From Chloroflexi bacterium HGW-Chloroflexi-3 (lineage in GTDB: Bacteria > Chloroflexota > Anaerolineae > Anaerolineales > Anaerolineaceae): 64,000 nucleotides of DNA. A model generated the notes under the pieces. It was not told the DNA's origin and did no database searches. It was given only the letters and a program-made list of their open reading frames with translations. The stretch covers positions 27,792-91,791 of the forward strand of contig PHBX01000014.1 in the NCBI GenBank assembly GCA_002842045.1. The letters are read 5' to 3'. Of the stretch, positions 7,418 to 16,534 are shown one piece after another. Position numbers and translations under genes: made by a program. Each line of letters opens with the position of its first letter. Within the stretch, counting starts at the first letter, position 1.

Positions 7418-8442
7418 GTAAAATCTTGACAGTAAAATCTTAAGAGTGTGAATAAAACTTTAAAAGTGACCCATTTGTTGGGTTGTTTCTTCTTTCCAAA
7501 GTCATACCATGTTTTACCTGCATCATCATATTCCAAAGCCCAGCGGCCGCTTGAATCCTGTTTGCTGGAGATAAAATCCAGTGCATTTTTCAGACGCGGA
7601 TCACCTGCATATCCCAACAGAACCAAAGCTTCAATGATCTGCAGAATATCAGTGACATAAAATACCGGAAATCCGAACTTCCACCAATTCCCGCTGGGTT
7701 TTTCACTCCACCCACTGGGGTAGGTCGCATCAACGGGATCCACACTCAATAGAAAATCGATGCCTTGTTGGATGGCAGTATCAATGAGAGGTGTTCGTTG
7801 TGAGACTGGTAATTTACTGAATGCCAGCATGACTTTTGCCGCACCCCAGGCGCAGGGCAAACTGTTGTTGGCACCACAGGCAAACACAGGCCCACATTTC
7901 CCGGCGTAATAGCGTTGGGGAGCTTTTTTCTCCGCCAATGGCGCCAGTCCTTCTCCGGTCACAGTGCGTGCCATCCACTCAAAAGCAGAGTCCAGTCGAG
8001 GGTCTTCGTACCCGAGATCCAGTAAAGCTGCGCACAAGTTTCCCTGTAAACAATCAACCGTTCCGGAAGGAGGACCGTTCGAGCTGAACTGGCCGGTTTC
8101 ATTAAAAGTGTGCTCCATCAAATATTGACAGGCTAAACGGATGCGCTTATCCATTTCAATATTGGCTCCCAGTTGACCAAGCAGGATGATGGACCAGATG
8201 ATGCTGCGATATTTCGGTAGATATCCAGGTCCGGGTTCCACCCAATAGCTATCCGGGTGCATTGCTTCCAGAATTTTCGCGATAGGACCTTCTTGATGCG
8301 CTTTTTCTCTGGCAGCAATCAATTCGGGATCATCCGCAGGTAATACCAATAAATCCCGCAAAGCAAGGTATCGCAAACCAGGATTTTCTTCCTCCAGCAG
8401 CCATGGGAGGGCTAATTCATAGAGTTTTGATTTATTGTCCAT
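7414..8442 (-). CDS. Alpha/alpha-toroid (prenyltransferase/squalene-cyclase-like fold) protein, copy 1
   Basis: A 342-residue protein built of repeats that look like the alpha/alpha toroid of terpene cyclases and prenyltransferases; function not known. It opens with WLLEEENPGLRYLALRDLL and has a central motif GTVDCLQGNL, followed by a cysteine cluster CGPVFACGANNSLPCAWG near residues 182-199. The C-terminal SSKQDSSGRWALE is a QW-like toroid repeat. It is a tandem paralogue of the next gene (about 60% identical by eye) and overlaps its stop codon by 11 bases. No DXDD or CaaX-type active site was recognised, so an enzymatic role is not claimed. Confidence 0.75.
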   Translation of the reverse strand: MDNKSKLYELALPWLLEEENPGLRYLALRDLLVLPADDPELIAAREKAHQEGPIAKILEAMHPDSYWVEPGPGYLPKYRSIIWSIILLGQLGANIEMDKRIRLACQYLMEHTFNETGQFSSNGPPSGTVDCLQGNLCAALLDLGYEDPRLDSAFEWMARTVTGEGLAPLAEKKAPQRYYAGKCGPVFACGANNSLPCAWGAAKVMLAFSKLPVSQRTPLIDTAIQQGIDFLLSVDPVDATYPSGWSEKPSGNWWKFGFPVFYVTDILQIIEALVLLGYAGDPRLKNALDFISSKQDSSGRWALEYDDAGKTWYDFGKKKQPNKWVTFKVLFTLLRFYCQDFT

Positions 8443-9466
8443 TTTTCGTATTCTGGTTAATAACAGAATTTCTTAATACTTTTAAAGCGCGATAGGTGAC
8501 CCATTTGTTGGGCTGGTTTAATGGGCCAAATCTGACCCAGGTTTTATAATCATTTTCCAGGACCCATTGACCTTTTTCATCCTGTTTGTCTCGGATATAT
8601 ACAAGAGTGTTCGTAAGGCGAGGATCGTCACCCAACCCTACCCGTACTAATGCTTCTGCCAACTGGAGAATGTCGGTACCATAAAAAACCGGAAAGCCAA
8701 ACTTCCACCAATCTGGGCTTGGTTTACTTCCGGTTCGGGTTGGGAAATCTGCCTTTAGTGGATCAATGGATAAAAAGAAATCAACAGCAGTCTCAATAGC
8801 GCTTTCCACCTGAGGTGTTTGTTTCTCAGATGGAATCTTTCCCAGTGCCAGCAACACTTTGGTGCCACCCCAGGCGCACGGAAGACTGCCGTTATATCGG
8901 CAGGCAAAAACAGGTCCGCAATTCCAGGGAAAATAATGCACCGTCGCTTTCTTATCGGTAAGCGGAGCGATGCCATCCCCGGTTACGCTGCGCACCATCC
9001 AATCGATGGCTAGCTCCATCCTGTTGTCCTGATATCCCAGATCCAGCAAGGCTGACACCAGGTTGCCTTGCAGGCAATCGATCGTGCCTGATGGGGTTCT
9101 GTCCGTGCTGAACTGCCCGGTCTCAGCCAGCGCATGATCGATAAGATACCGGCAGGCCAGTTGCAGGCGTTCATCCATTTCCACCGATGCACCTAATTGC
9201 GCCAGCATAATCAATGACCAGACCCCGCTTTTATATTTGCAACTGTACCCTGCTCCCGGTGTAACCCAGTATCCTTCTGGTTTCATGGCATCCAGTATTT
9301 TGGCGATGGGTCCATCCCGATGAGACTTTTCCCTGGCAGCTATCAATTCGGGATCAGCATCGGACGACTCCAGGAGGTCCCGTAATGCCAGGTATCGTAC
9401 ACCCGGATTCTCTTCTTCTAATAACCAGGAAAGGCTTGCTGGATTTATTTTTTTGTTCCAGGTCAT
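8432..9466 (-). CDS. Alpha/alpha-toroid protein, copy 2
   Basis: A 344-residue paralogue of the preceding gene with the same layout: an N-terminal WLLEEENPGVRYLALRDLL, the GTIDCLQGNL segment, the cysteine block CGPVFACRYNGSLPCAWG, and a C-terminal repeat with DKQDEKGQWVLE. Start overlaps the upstream SDR stop by four bases (ATGA type), so SDR, copy 2 and copy 1 form one transcription unit. The conserved Cys residues in both copies may bind a metal (inference). Function unknown. Confidence 0.75.
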   Translation of the reverse strand: MTWNKKINPASLSWLLEEENPGVRYLALRDLLESSDADPELIAAREKSHRDGPIAKILDAMKPEGYWVTPGAGYSCKYKSGVWSLIMLAQLGASVEMDERLQLACRYLIDHALAETGQFSTDRTPSGTIDCLQGNLVSALLDLGYQDNRMELAIDWMVRSVTGDGIAPLTDKKATVHYFPWNCGPVFACRYNGSLPCAWGGTKVLLALGKIPSEKQTPQVESAIETAVDFFLSIDPLKADFPTRTGSKPSPDWWKFGFPVFYGTDILQLAEALVRVGLGDDPRLTNTLVYIRDKQDEKGQWVLENDYKTWVRFGPLNQPNKWVTYRALKVLRNSVINQNTKNGQ

Positions 9467-10275
9467 AATCTTTTCCCCACCTTCTTCCGTTGAAATTCAA
9501 CAACACCCATAACCTTCTTCAGCCAGTCTCCCAAAGAGGGTGATATTTCACAGGCAACACTTAACAATCGAGCGGGGGAAGAATTAACGAATGTCTCCAA
9601 TTTTTCTTTCTCAATGGCTTTCACAACGGCTCTGGCAACTTGATTGGGGGTAGTAGACCCTAATAAGCTGGGTGACTTGAGATGAAATTTGGCAAACATA
9701 CCAACCTCGGTAATATAGCCGGGGAGAATAGTTGAAAAATGAACCCCACTGCCTTCCAGTTCCAGGCGTAATCCGCGCGTCCATTCAGCCAAACCAGCTT
9801 TTGTACCACAGTATGTGGCTGCGTAGGGTGCGCCGATTTTAGCGGCCACGGATGCAATGTTGACGATGTGACCCTCTCTCCGTTCCAGCATATGAGGAAG
9901 GACATGATATGTTAACGCCATTGGAGCAAGCAGGTTGACTTCAATCGTTTTTTGAATTTCCTCCCAGGAAAGATCCAGATAGGCACCTTCCGTCTCCAGC
10001 CCGGCATTGTTAATCAGGATATCAATTCTGCCGAAGCTGATCATGACAGTTTCGACAAGTGACTGTTGTTGAGAGGTTTGTGCCAGGTCAACAGGCACAA
10101 TCATTGTTTGTGTTCCATATTTACTCAAGTTGTTGGCAGTAGCCAACAAACCTACTTCGGATCGGGCAGCCAGAGCAATATGCGCTCCGCGAGCTGCCAG
10201 TGCTTCAGCAATGATGGGGCCAATACCCCTGGAACCCCCGGTCAGCAATATGTATTTTCCATAAATTGAGGTCAT
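9463..10275 (-). CDS. Short-chain dehydrogenase/reductase
   Basis: Classical SDR of about 270 residues from the ATG at 10275, which has AAAGGAGGAGATA just upstream; an in-frame start further upstream is rejected because it lacks a ribosome-binding site. The Rossmann motif TGGSRGIG, the NNAG motif and the catalytic YAATYCGTKAG (Tyr-x-x-x-Lys) are all present. Its substrate cannot be read from sequence. The stop overlaps the next toroid gene, suggesting a shared pathway with those two proteins. Confidence 0.85.
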   Translation of the reverse strand: MTSIYGKYILLTGGSRGIGPIIAEALAARGAHIALAARSEVGLLATANNLSKYGTQTMIVPVDLAQTSQQQSLVETVMISFGRIDILINNAGLETEGAYLDLSWEEIQKTIEVNLLAPMALTYHVLPHMLERREGHIVNIASVAAKIGAPYAATYCGTKAGLAEWTRGLRLELEGSGVHFSTILPGYITEVGMFAKFHLKSPSLLGSTTPNQVARAVVKAIEKEKLETFVNSSPARLLSVACEISPSLGDWLKKVMGVVEFQRKKVGKRL

Positions 10276-10309
10276 TATCTCCTCCTTTATATTGAATGAA
10301 TATTGAACC

Positions 10310-10894
10310 CTACCACACACCCGGAATTATACGAAATCGCACCTTTTTTACATAATCCGGATATCCTGGCAACTCAGTCTGCAGCGTTTGATCTTCAAGT
10401 GCTGTACGAATAATCAGCAGAACCACAGTTATGCCACTGGCAATCATGGACCACCAGGAACCTAATAAAATGGACACTACCAGTTCGAATAAAAGTGCAC
10501 CAACATAAGCAGGATGCCGCAGGAAACGGTAAGGTCCATCCATAATAACTTTCTGACTTCGCTCGGGTTGTAAGCGAACATTCTGGGAGAAAAAGGCATT
10601 GGAGTAGGTAGCCCAAACGACAAGAGCATAGCCCAGAATACAAAGCACAAGAGCAACGAATTGACTCGAAAATGAAAACTCCCCGCTCCAACTATTTCGT
10701 TGAACAAGACCGACAATGATATATCGTCCAAGTTGAACAATTCCCAACAGGCTCATGATGATTGTATCCCAGGATTTACCACCCCGCCGTGATCCCAGTC
10801 GTTCGGCAAACAGATCGGGATTGGTACGATAAATGACAATGCCAGCGCCAGTGATCCAGACGGGCAACATGCCAGCTGTGTTCAAGCCGGTCAT
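10310..10894 (-). CDS. Isoprenylcysteine carboxyl methyltransferase-like membrane protein, N-terminus missing
   Basis: Integral membrane protein of the ICMT/phospholipid-methyltransferase type. The C-terminal catalytic block GPYRFLRHPAYVGALLFE and the final PGYPDYVKKVRFRIIPGVW are intact. The N-terminal membrane segments expected in the family are missing: homology appears to begin around TNPDLFAERLG, and the ATG at 10894 has no ribosome-binding site and lies inside the coding sequence of an acetyltransferase fragment in another frame. A deletion has probably fused two genes here, so function is doubtful. Confidence 0.65.
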   Translation of the reverse strand: MTGLNTAGMLPVWITGAGIVIYRTNPDLFAERLGSRRGGKSWDTIIMSLLGIVQLGRYIIVGLVQRNSWSGEFSFSSQFVALVLCILGYALVVWATYSNAFFSQNVRLQPERSQKVIMDGPYRFLRHPAYVGALLFELVVSILLGSWWSMIASGITVVLLIIRTALEDQTLQTELPGYPDYVKKVRFRIIPGVW

Positions 10895-10976
10895 TAAGCA
10901 GAAAGACTTGACGCAGGAAATTGCGAATCCGCCAGTAATCAGCTTCAGAATGGTAGGTTTGCTGAATTAACTTCAT
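10841..10976 (-). pseudogene. 5' fragment of a GNAT acetyltransferase
   Basis: The frame starting at 10976 encodes about 45 residues (RNFLRQVFLLNDR, then VARLDHWRWH) that resemble the N-terminus of a GNAT-family acetyltransferase. After that the sequence no longer looks like the family and continues in another frame as the methyltransferase above. The likely cause is a deletion that removed the rest of the acetyltransferase and the start of its neighbour. Confidence 0.5.
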
Positions 10977-11158
10977 ACGACCTCGATCAGCAAAGAAAAA
11001 TTTTGATATAAAGAATGGATTAGAATTTCTGTGAGATACCTGCTACGTTGAGTATAGCATTTTTCATTATGATTGGAATAATCAATTCATAACTTAAAGT
11101 GAGCAGAAATGCTTGCCCGATTGAAAAAAATGTAAGAGTTATCTTGTGCGCCGTGTAT

Positions 11159-12934
11159 TTACAAAGGCCATAATAAAGGTGTCAGGATGATGGCGATCAG
11201 ATAAACGGCAACAGTAAGCAGACCACCCACCTTTACAAAATCCAGAAAGCGATAGCGCCCCGGTCCATACACCATCAGACAGGCAGGTTCAAGTGGGGTG
11301 AGATAGGAGGTGCTGGCCGCAATGGCGATCATCATGGCAAAGGTGCGTGGATTCAATCCCAGTTGGATAGCCGTTTGAAGAGCAACAGGAATGACAACGG
11401 CTGCAGCTGCCTGGTTGGACATGGGTTGGGTCAGCAGCACTGTCAACACAAAAAAACCAGTCAGCAGCCAGATTGGGTTCCAGGTTCCTACCAGCCGGGT
11501 CAAAAGATCCGCCAGATATTGAGCTGTTCCGGTGGTTTGCATCGCAACCCCCAGAGCCAGCATGCTGCCAATCAGGATCAGCACTTTCCAATCCACCTGG
11601 CGATAAGCATCTTCTGGAGTGATGCAGCGGGTGACAAACACCAAAAAAGTGCCGCCTAACAAAGCAGCCGGTAGTGGCAGGATATTCAGTCCACCTAATA
11701 ACAGGGCAAAAGCGAATATAACCACCACACGCAAAGCACGTTTTGGATCAAAGCGTTGTACTTCCAACACCCCCAGCACATTGAAGGCATTCTCAGCTTG
11801 AAGCGCTTCAATCTGTTTCGGATTGCCCTGCACCAGCAGCACATCTCCCATTTGCAGGCGCGTATCAGCAATTTTTGTATGAACGATTCCAGTCCGCTGA
11901 TTAATCGCAACAACCTGAATATCAAAACGTTCACGCATCTTCATGCCTTTCACTGTTCGCCCGATGAAAGGAGAGCGTGGGAGCAAAACCACTTCTGCCA
12001 GCTTCAGGGATTCACCCTGCAAGTCAGCATCCGAGAATTTGACGTCAGCCTGGATGTCGATTCCAGCCACATTTTTGATTTTTAAAATTGCTTCCGAGGC
12101 TCCTTCCACCAGAAGCGCATCCCCTTCCTGGAGGATCGCATAAGCTGGTAAATGGACCATGCGTTTCCCTTCCCGGATGATGGAGAGGACGGTCAGATCA
12201 TAATTACGCCCCAGATTGGATTCTGCCAGCGTTTTACCTGTCAGATTGGACCCTGGTGTGATGCGTAATTCTGCCAGGTAAGGCCGCAGGTTGAAGGTTT
12301 CGGTTAACGTTTGTGGTGTGGTGCGTTCAGGGATCAATCGTTTTCCAATTAAGAGCATATAGAGTATACCTGTCACCAATACCGGGATGCCGACTGGTGT
12401 CAGCTCAAACATGCTAATGGGTGGCAAATCGAACTGGGTCATTAAGCCACTGACCACGATATTGGTGGAGGTGCTGACCAACGTCACGGAACTGGATAGA
12501 ATTGCGGCAAAAGCCATGGGCATCAACAATTTCGAAGCATTCATCTTTGAACGCTGGCTAATTCCCAGTATGACCGGTAAAAAGAACGCAGCAGCTGCGG
12601 TGTTGTTGATAAAAGCACTTAAAAGCGCTACCGCCAGCATGGTAGCCAACAACAGACTGCCCGGATGTTTACTGGTATATTGCAGCAGAACACGCCCAAC
12701 CACTTCCACCACTCCGTTTCGCATCAGGGCTGCGGTCATAATCAGCAACCCGAGGAGCAGCATGACGGTGTCGCTACCAAAGCCATCAAATGCCTGATCC
12801 AATGGTACCAACCCTGTCACAATCAATGCCACCAGAATACCTAGCGCAGTCACATCCGGTGGAACCCATTCGAAGGAGAATAGCAACAGCGCGATGAAAA
12901 GGATTATCAATAATAAAATGATTGGCAAAGTCAT
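11159..12934 (-). CDS. SLC13/DASS-family permease with two TrkA-C domains
   Basis: A 591-residue membrane transporter. Hydrophobic segments at roughly 1-200 and 395-591 flank two soluble RCK-C (TrkA-C) domains at about 215-295 and 305-385, each with the LxxGDxLLVxG pattern (EGDALLVEG and MGDVLLVQG). The conserved INNTAAAAFFLPV and the C-terminal NQAAAAVVIPVAL half-repeats are the substrate/sodium-site blocks of the family. Likely a sodium-coupled anion or sulfate transporter; substrate unknown. It stands alone between intergenic stretches. Confidence 0.85.
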   Translation of the reverse strand: MTLPIILLLIILFIALLLFSFEWVPPDVTALGILVALIVTGLVPLDQAFDGFGSDTVMLLLGLLIMTAALMRNGVVEVVGRVLLQYTSKHPGSLLLATMLAVALLSAFINNTAAAAFFLPVILGISQRSKMNASKLLMPMAFAAILSSSVTLVSTSTNIVVSGLMTQFDLPPISMFELTPVGIPVLVTGILYMLLIGKRLIPERTTPQTLTETFNLRPYLAELRITPGSNLTGKTLAESNLGRNYDLTVLSIIREGKRMVHLPAYAILQEGDALLVEGASEAILKIKNVAGIDIQADVKFSDADLQGESLKLAEVVLLPRSPFIGRTVKGMKMRERFDIQVVAINQRTGIVHTKIADTRLQMGDVLLVQGNPKQIEALQAENAFNVLGVLEVQRFDPKRALRVVVIFAFALLLGGLNILPLPAALLGGTFLVFVTRCITPEDAYRQVDWKVLILIGSMLALGVAMQTTGTAQYLADLLTRLVGTWNPIWLLTGFFVLTVLLTQPMSNQAAAAVVIPVALQTAIQLGLNPRTFAMMIAIAASTSYLTPLEPACLMVYGPGRYRFLDFVKVGGLLTVAVYLIAIILTPLLWPL

Positions 12935-12968
12935 GTCACATCCTTGTTTGTATTATACAGAGAATCTC

Positions 12969-13655
12969 TCAGGAAGCCTGAACAGAAGCATTTGAAGGAC
13001 TTTCTACCAGTACCAATTCGCCTTTCAGCCCCATCATGGAAAGATCATTCGCTGAGATGATTTTGAATCCAGCAGATTCTAAAGATTGTTGAACAAAAAT
13101 CGGACGGCAATCAAAAAACTGAGGAAACTTACTGTGAAACCATTCGTACAGTCCAGTCATGAAATTCGGATGCTTTCTGGATAATCCTACAACACTGATA
13201 CGTCCACCCGTCCGCAGGCATCTTTTACATTCAGCCAGCACCTGTGGTATTTCGGGTGTATCAAATAGTTCCAATGTGAAACTGATCAATATCCCATCAA
13301 AAGATCCATTGTAAAATGGCAACCATGTCCCATCTCCACAAAGCAATGTAACCCGATTGCTTTGCCCCGTCTTTTTAGCTCTGGATTGAGCGATATCAAG
13401 CATGCCGGTCGAAATATCGATACCGTAGATCTTGCTGGATCGACCTACAAACTCTGCCATTTTCACAATAGCTTGGCCAGTGCCACACCCAATCTCGAGA
13501 ATGCTCTCGCCGATGCCAGGATCTAATTGGTAAATAGCCGCATTACGGGGTTTGCGCTCAAAATCTCCCGCCACGAGATCATACCAGCGGCTGAGTTTGT
13601 TATAAGCAGACCTGGCTTGCTGTTTGGAGCGGGTTACACTACTGATTTGAGACAT
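12969..13655 (-). CDS. Class I SAM-dependent methyltransferase
   Basis: A 228-residue methyltransferase with motif I LEIGCGTGQA near residue 53, an acidic residue after YGID in motif II, and the post-motif FDGILISFTLELFD. It resembles UbiE/Methyltransf_11 proteins, which act on small molecules or lipids; the substrate is unknown. A promoter with palindromic operators lies upstream. Confidence 0.8.
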   Translation of the reverse strand: MSQISSVTRSKQQARSAYNKLSRWYDLVAGDFERKPRNAAIYQLDPGIGESILEIGCGTGQAIVKMAEFVGRSSKIYGIDISTGMLDIAQSRAKKTGQSNRVTLLCGDGTWLPFYNGSFDGILISFTLELFDTPEIPQVLAECKRCLRTGGRISVVGLSRKHPNFMTGLYEWFHSKFPQFFDCRPIFVQQSLESAGFKIISANDLSMMGLKGELVLVESPSNASVQAS

Positions 13656-13742
13656 ACTTTCTCTTTCAATCTAAGAGCCATTTCCAAACAGGAACCAGTT
13701 CTAGTTCAAGCCCTTTTTCTCTAATCACACTATCCCCTTTAT

Positions 13743-13822
13743 CCTGTATACAAGAAAATTATATGCAATTTTTGTCTTGCATACAAGACAAAAGTTTCGT
13801 TTTTCGTCCTGTAAGCAGGACG
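13743..13822 (-). promoter_or_regulatory. Promoter with three short palindromes (GntR-type operators)
   Basis: TTGTAT at 13781-13786 and TATAAT at 13758-13763, 17 bases apart, form a promoter facing the methyltransferase. The -35 box lies inside a perfect palindrome, TTTTGTCTTG-cata-CAAGACAAAA (13770-13793). A second site CCTGTATACAAG (13743-13754) falls at the predicted transcript start, and a third, CGTCCTG-taag-CAGGACG (13805-13822), lies upstream. The shared CTTGTATACAAG-like core resembles sites of GntR/FCD regulators. No such regulator is encoded nearby. Confidence 0.6.
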
Positions 13823-13844
13823 ATTCTGACCACCCAGGATGAAA

Positions 13845-14846
13845 TTAATCCAGGAACTTGCAGGCTTTTCGAAAGTCAAATTCAAATAGAGGATGACCTT
13901 CGCGATAAGTCTTCAACACCAATTCATAGAACGAATGGTACTGTGAGCCGGGCACATTGGCCTGGTGCATGGCGACCAGGGTGATCAGATTCTGAAGCCG
14001 TAAACAGATCGGTAGCAGGTTCAACCACTTGTCATCCAGATAATTTTCCTCCTCATAGCCACGCATAAACCAGACAATATATTCACACAAACGGGTCTCC
14101 CAATCTGGTTCTTTGAACATGCTGGAATAGAGCGGCATGGCAACAGCAATGTCATTGATAAACCAGTTGTAAGCACAGTCGTCAAAATCAAATAAAGTGA
14201 TTTTTCCATTCTCGACATGAAAATTAGTCGGGTTCACATCATTGTGAACAAGTCCATAATCATCCGGACTGGTGGGCAACTGGCTGAATTGTTGTAGGAT
14301 TTCATTCATTTCATCAGCTGCTTCCTTCTGGTCAGGTGGCAGGTACTGTCTGGCGTTTTTCAGCATGTCAACCTCGTACCATTCCGGCCGTCTTTCAGGC
14401 AAATGGATAGGGTTGAACCCTTTGGTTGCCTTATGCATTTTACCCATAATACGACCCAGGTTCTGAAATAAAGCTGTATTCCATTGGGCGGGATCAGCGT
14501 TTTCGATCAATTGACCAGGCGCGAAGGTAAAAGCGACGGCGGTGAAATAGGAGTCCTGAACCGGAAAAACTTCTGTAAAACGCTTGTTTTTCGATAGATA
14601 AGGATTAGCTACAGGGACACCATAATCGTGTAGATAATTCACCCAATCCAATTCAGCTACAATCTGTTCTTCGGAGCGATGCGAGCTATGGGTGATGCGC
14701 AGAATTTTCCAGCGGTTTTCACTACGAAATTGGTACACAAAATTTGCCACATCATCCAGTAACTCAATCTTTCCACGACCGAACCATTGGGCAGCGGCTT
14801 TGCTGATCAGCTGATTATTCATTAAAGTGCGGATTTCTTCTTTCAT
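13845..14846 (-). CDS. Aminoglycoside-phosphotransferase-family kinase
   Basis: About 333 residues with the protein-kinase-like fold of the APH/choline kinase family. The catalytic loop HNDVNPTNF (Brenner motif) and the metal-binding LFDFDDC are both present. These enzymes phosphorylate small molecules such as homoserine, choline or thiamine; the substrate here is unknown and antibiotic resistance should not be assumed. Several in-frame Met codons exist at the start; none has a clear ribosome-binding site. The gene begins 17 bases after the metallo-hydrolase stop. Confidence 0.8.
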   Translation of the reverse strand: MKEEIRTLMNNQLISKAAAQWFGRGKIELLDDVANFVYQFRSENRWKILRITHSSHRSEEQIVAELDWVNYLHDYGVPVANPYLSKNKRFTEVFPVQDSYFTAVAFTFAPGQLIENADPAQWNTALFQNLGRIMGKMHKATKGFNPIHLPERRPEWYEVDMLKNARQYLPPDQKEAADEMNEILQQFSQLPTSPDDYGLVHNDVNPTNFHVENGKITLFDFDDCAYNWFINDIAVAMPLYSSMFKEPDWETRLCEYIVWFMRGYEEENYLDDKWLNLLPICLRLQNLITLVAMHQANVPGSQYHSFYELVLKTYREGHPLFEFDFRKACKFLD

Positions 14847-14863
14847 AAGGATCAGCAAACATA

Positions 14864-15538
14864 CTAATTTTTTGGTTTGAAAACCGAAAAGTCAAATGGT
14901 TCCCCATGGCCGGGGTATACCGTGACGATTCCTTCATGTTTCAAACGCATCAAGCTATTATTGGCAACGATTTGATCATCCATCAATAAAGTGAAAGCAG
15001 GTTCTTTGGTGTTGTCTAACAGATCTCCACTGATCAATTCTCCACTTTCCAGGCGAATCCCAATCGAACCTTTCGAGTGCCCCGGTATAGATATTACCCT
15101 GGCTTCTAAGCCATAACTGCTAAGAGTATTACCATTTTGGAGGAAAATATCTGGTGAAAAACGCCTGGATTTCCCAAAACCAATAAAAAGAGGGACCAGG
15201 ATTTTGACTAAAAAGTTAGGACTTTTTCGGTTGAAAAACATATTTCCCTGTTCAGCCATACCGGAATCCTCCGGGTGCATGGCGATTTTTAATCCATATT
15301 TGTTTTTCAAAAATGCAGCATTGCCAATATGGTCAAAATCACCATGGGTGATGATGATTAAAGATAGTTTTTCAGGTGGGCAATCTACTTTTTCCAACTC
15401 TTGCATTAGCATTTTTTCATTATTGGGTCCACCGGTATCGATCAGAAAAATTCCGTTTTGGTTTAGAACAAGGTAACAGTTTACGGTTCCCATTCCCAAT
15501 GGCATTGGCAGGGTGATTTTTAAAATTTTCTGGTTCAT
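14864..15538 (-). CDS. Metallo-beta-lactamase-fold hydrolase
   Basis: A 224-residue MBL-fold protein. The metal-binding block THGDFDHIGN lies near residue 60, with further ligands in IPGHSKGS, SGDLL and the terminal YPGHGEP. The ATG at 15538 is preceded by GGAGAACTG and is preferred over an upstream in-frame start at 15619, which has no such site. Probably co-transcribed with the following kinase-like gene. Substrate unknown. Confidence 0.83.
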   Translation of the reverse strand: MNQKILKITLPMPLGMGTVNCYLVLNQNGIFLIDTGGPNNEKMLMQELEKVDCPPEKLSLIIITHGDFDHIGNAAFLKNKYGLKIAMHPEDSGMAEQGNMFFNRKSPNFLVKILVPLFIGFGKSRRFSPDIFLQNGNTLSSYGLEARVISIPGHSKGSIGIRLESGELISGDLLDNTKEPAFTLLMDDQIVANNSLMRLKHEGIVTVYPGHGEPFDFSVFKPKN

Positions 15539-15655
15539 CAGTTCTCCTTCCTGCATGAATCCGCTCAGGGTCTCCGCTTCCATGTCAAATAGTTCCACAA
15601 AATGCTCCCGGGTGATCAAATAACATGTGCCTTTCAGGCTGACCTATGGATGAGA

Positions 15656-16042
15656 TTATTTCATTCTATCAGCCAGAGCAGCCTTCACCGCATCACTGGC
15701 GTTAAATATGCCACGAACTTTAATCTCCTCGATGACTTCCGTTGCCAGCTCGGGTGGAATATCATCCTGCAGGTGCAGCATCCCGATTACTGAGAGAGAT
15801 AGTTTCTTCCCTTTCTGTTTTCGCTTTTCCAGATCTGCCCGGTTGAAAGACAAAACCCCGATCACGGAGGAATGCCGGGTCACGGATTGTTGAATCTCGA
15901 AGGTGTGTTTCTCCAGTTGGGAGCGGATGGCCGTGCGGATGAAATCGGTACGATTACTATACAGCCCTTCATTAACCAAAGTGTCAACTTTTCCCAGATC
16001 GACAGCGGACATATTGATCGTTATTTTTTCGGTATCTGACAT
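15656..16042 (-). CDS. Ribbon-helix-helix (CopG/NikR-like) regulator with two RHH-like repeats
   Basis: A 128-residue DNA-binding protein. The first half (ITINMSAVDLGKVDTLV followed by SNRTDFIRTAIRSQLEKH) is a clear ribbon-helix-helix domain. The second half (SLSVIGMLHLQDDIPPELATE, then NASDAVKAALADRM) follows the same strand-helix-helix order, so the chain may carry two RHH units. It lies 17 bases after a broken acetyltransferase gene. The promoter upstream of that gene is flanked by GGATGG repeats and a palindrome that could be its own operator (inference). Confidence 0.8.
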   Translation of the reverse strand: MSDTEKITINMSAVDLGKVDTLVNEGLYSNRTDFIRTAIRSQLEKHTFEIQQSVTRHSSVIGVLSFNRADLEKRKQKGKKLSLSVIGMLHLQDDIPPELATEVIEEIKVRGIFNASDAVKAALADRMK

Positions 16043-16059
16043 AATTCCTCCTTTGATTG

Positions 16060-16520
16060 TTATTGGTTCAGATATTCCAGCACCTGGCTGATTTCCATTT
16101 GCCAGAGAATGCTGCTCATATAAGGTTTGAAGCCGAGTTCATTGTTGATACACAGCATAGCTGCATTTGTATCGGCATTCGTGGTACGCACAAATTTGAT
16201 TTCCGGGTGGAGCTTGAGCAGTCTGTCCAACATGGCTGCTTTTAACCAGCGTCCCAATCCTTTGCCGCAAAATTGAGGAAAGACTCCGGTCATATTCTGA
16301 CGCAGGATCTCAGGGCTGTTCGAATTCCAGGCGCACCACATTTTCAAGTCAACAAACGAGGGCAGACTTTTCATCTGGTTGGTGGTTTCTTCCAATGGAA
16401 TGGGGGGATCGTCAGGCTGGCGTTCGAAGCGGACAGTGTTGATAATTTTATTCAAGGCGAAGCACTCTTCATCGCGGGCAGTTTTTACATTAAGAAGATG
16501 AATTTCGTATAGTTTTTCAT
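16060..16520 (-). pseudogene. GNAT acetyltransferase, frameshifted and internally shortened
   Basis: The ATG at 16518-16520 follows a good GGAG site but reads into a stop after 11 codons. Adding one A to the run of five A at 16513-16517 would join it in frame to a coding stretch that starts KLYEIHLLNV and includes RFERQPDDPPIPLEE. The C-terminal half carries the acetyl-CoA-binding GKGLGRWLKAAMLDRLL and NNELGFKPY. Full-length relatives have two GNAT-like halves of about 300 residues; here only about 153 remain, so a central deletion is also likely. A TTG at 16455 could start a residual 131-residue product. Confidence 0.65.
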
Positions 16521-16534
16521 TATTCTCCTTCTAA

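Noticed and set aside
7448..7470. Match to the ACTTTAAAAGTGA repeat of the window end
   Set aside because: It lies within the conserved coding sequence of a toroid gene and is single, so it is taken as chance.
13845..14846. Aminoglycoside resistance
   Set aside because: The kinase family is broad; nothing in the sequence or neighbourhood points to antibiotic modification.
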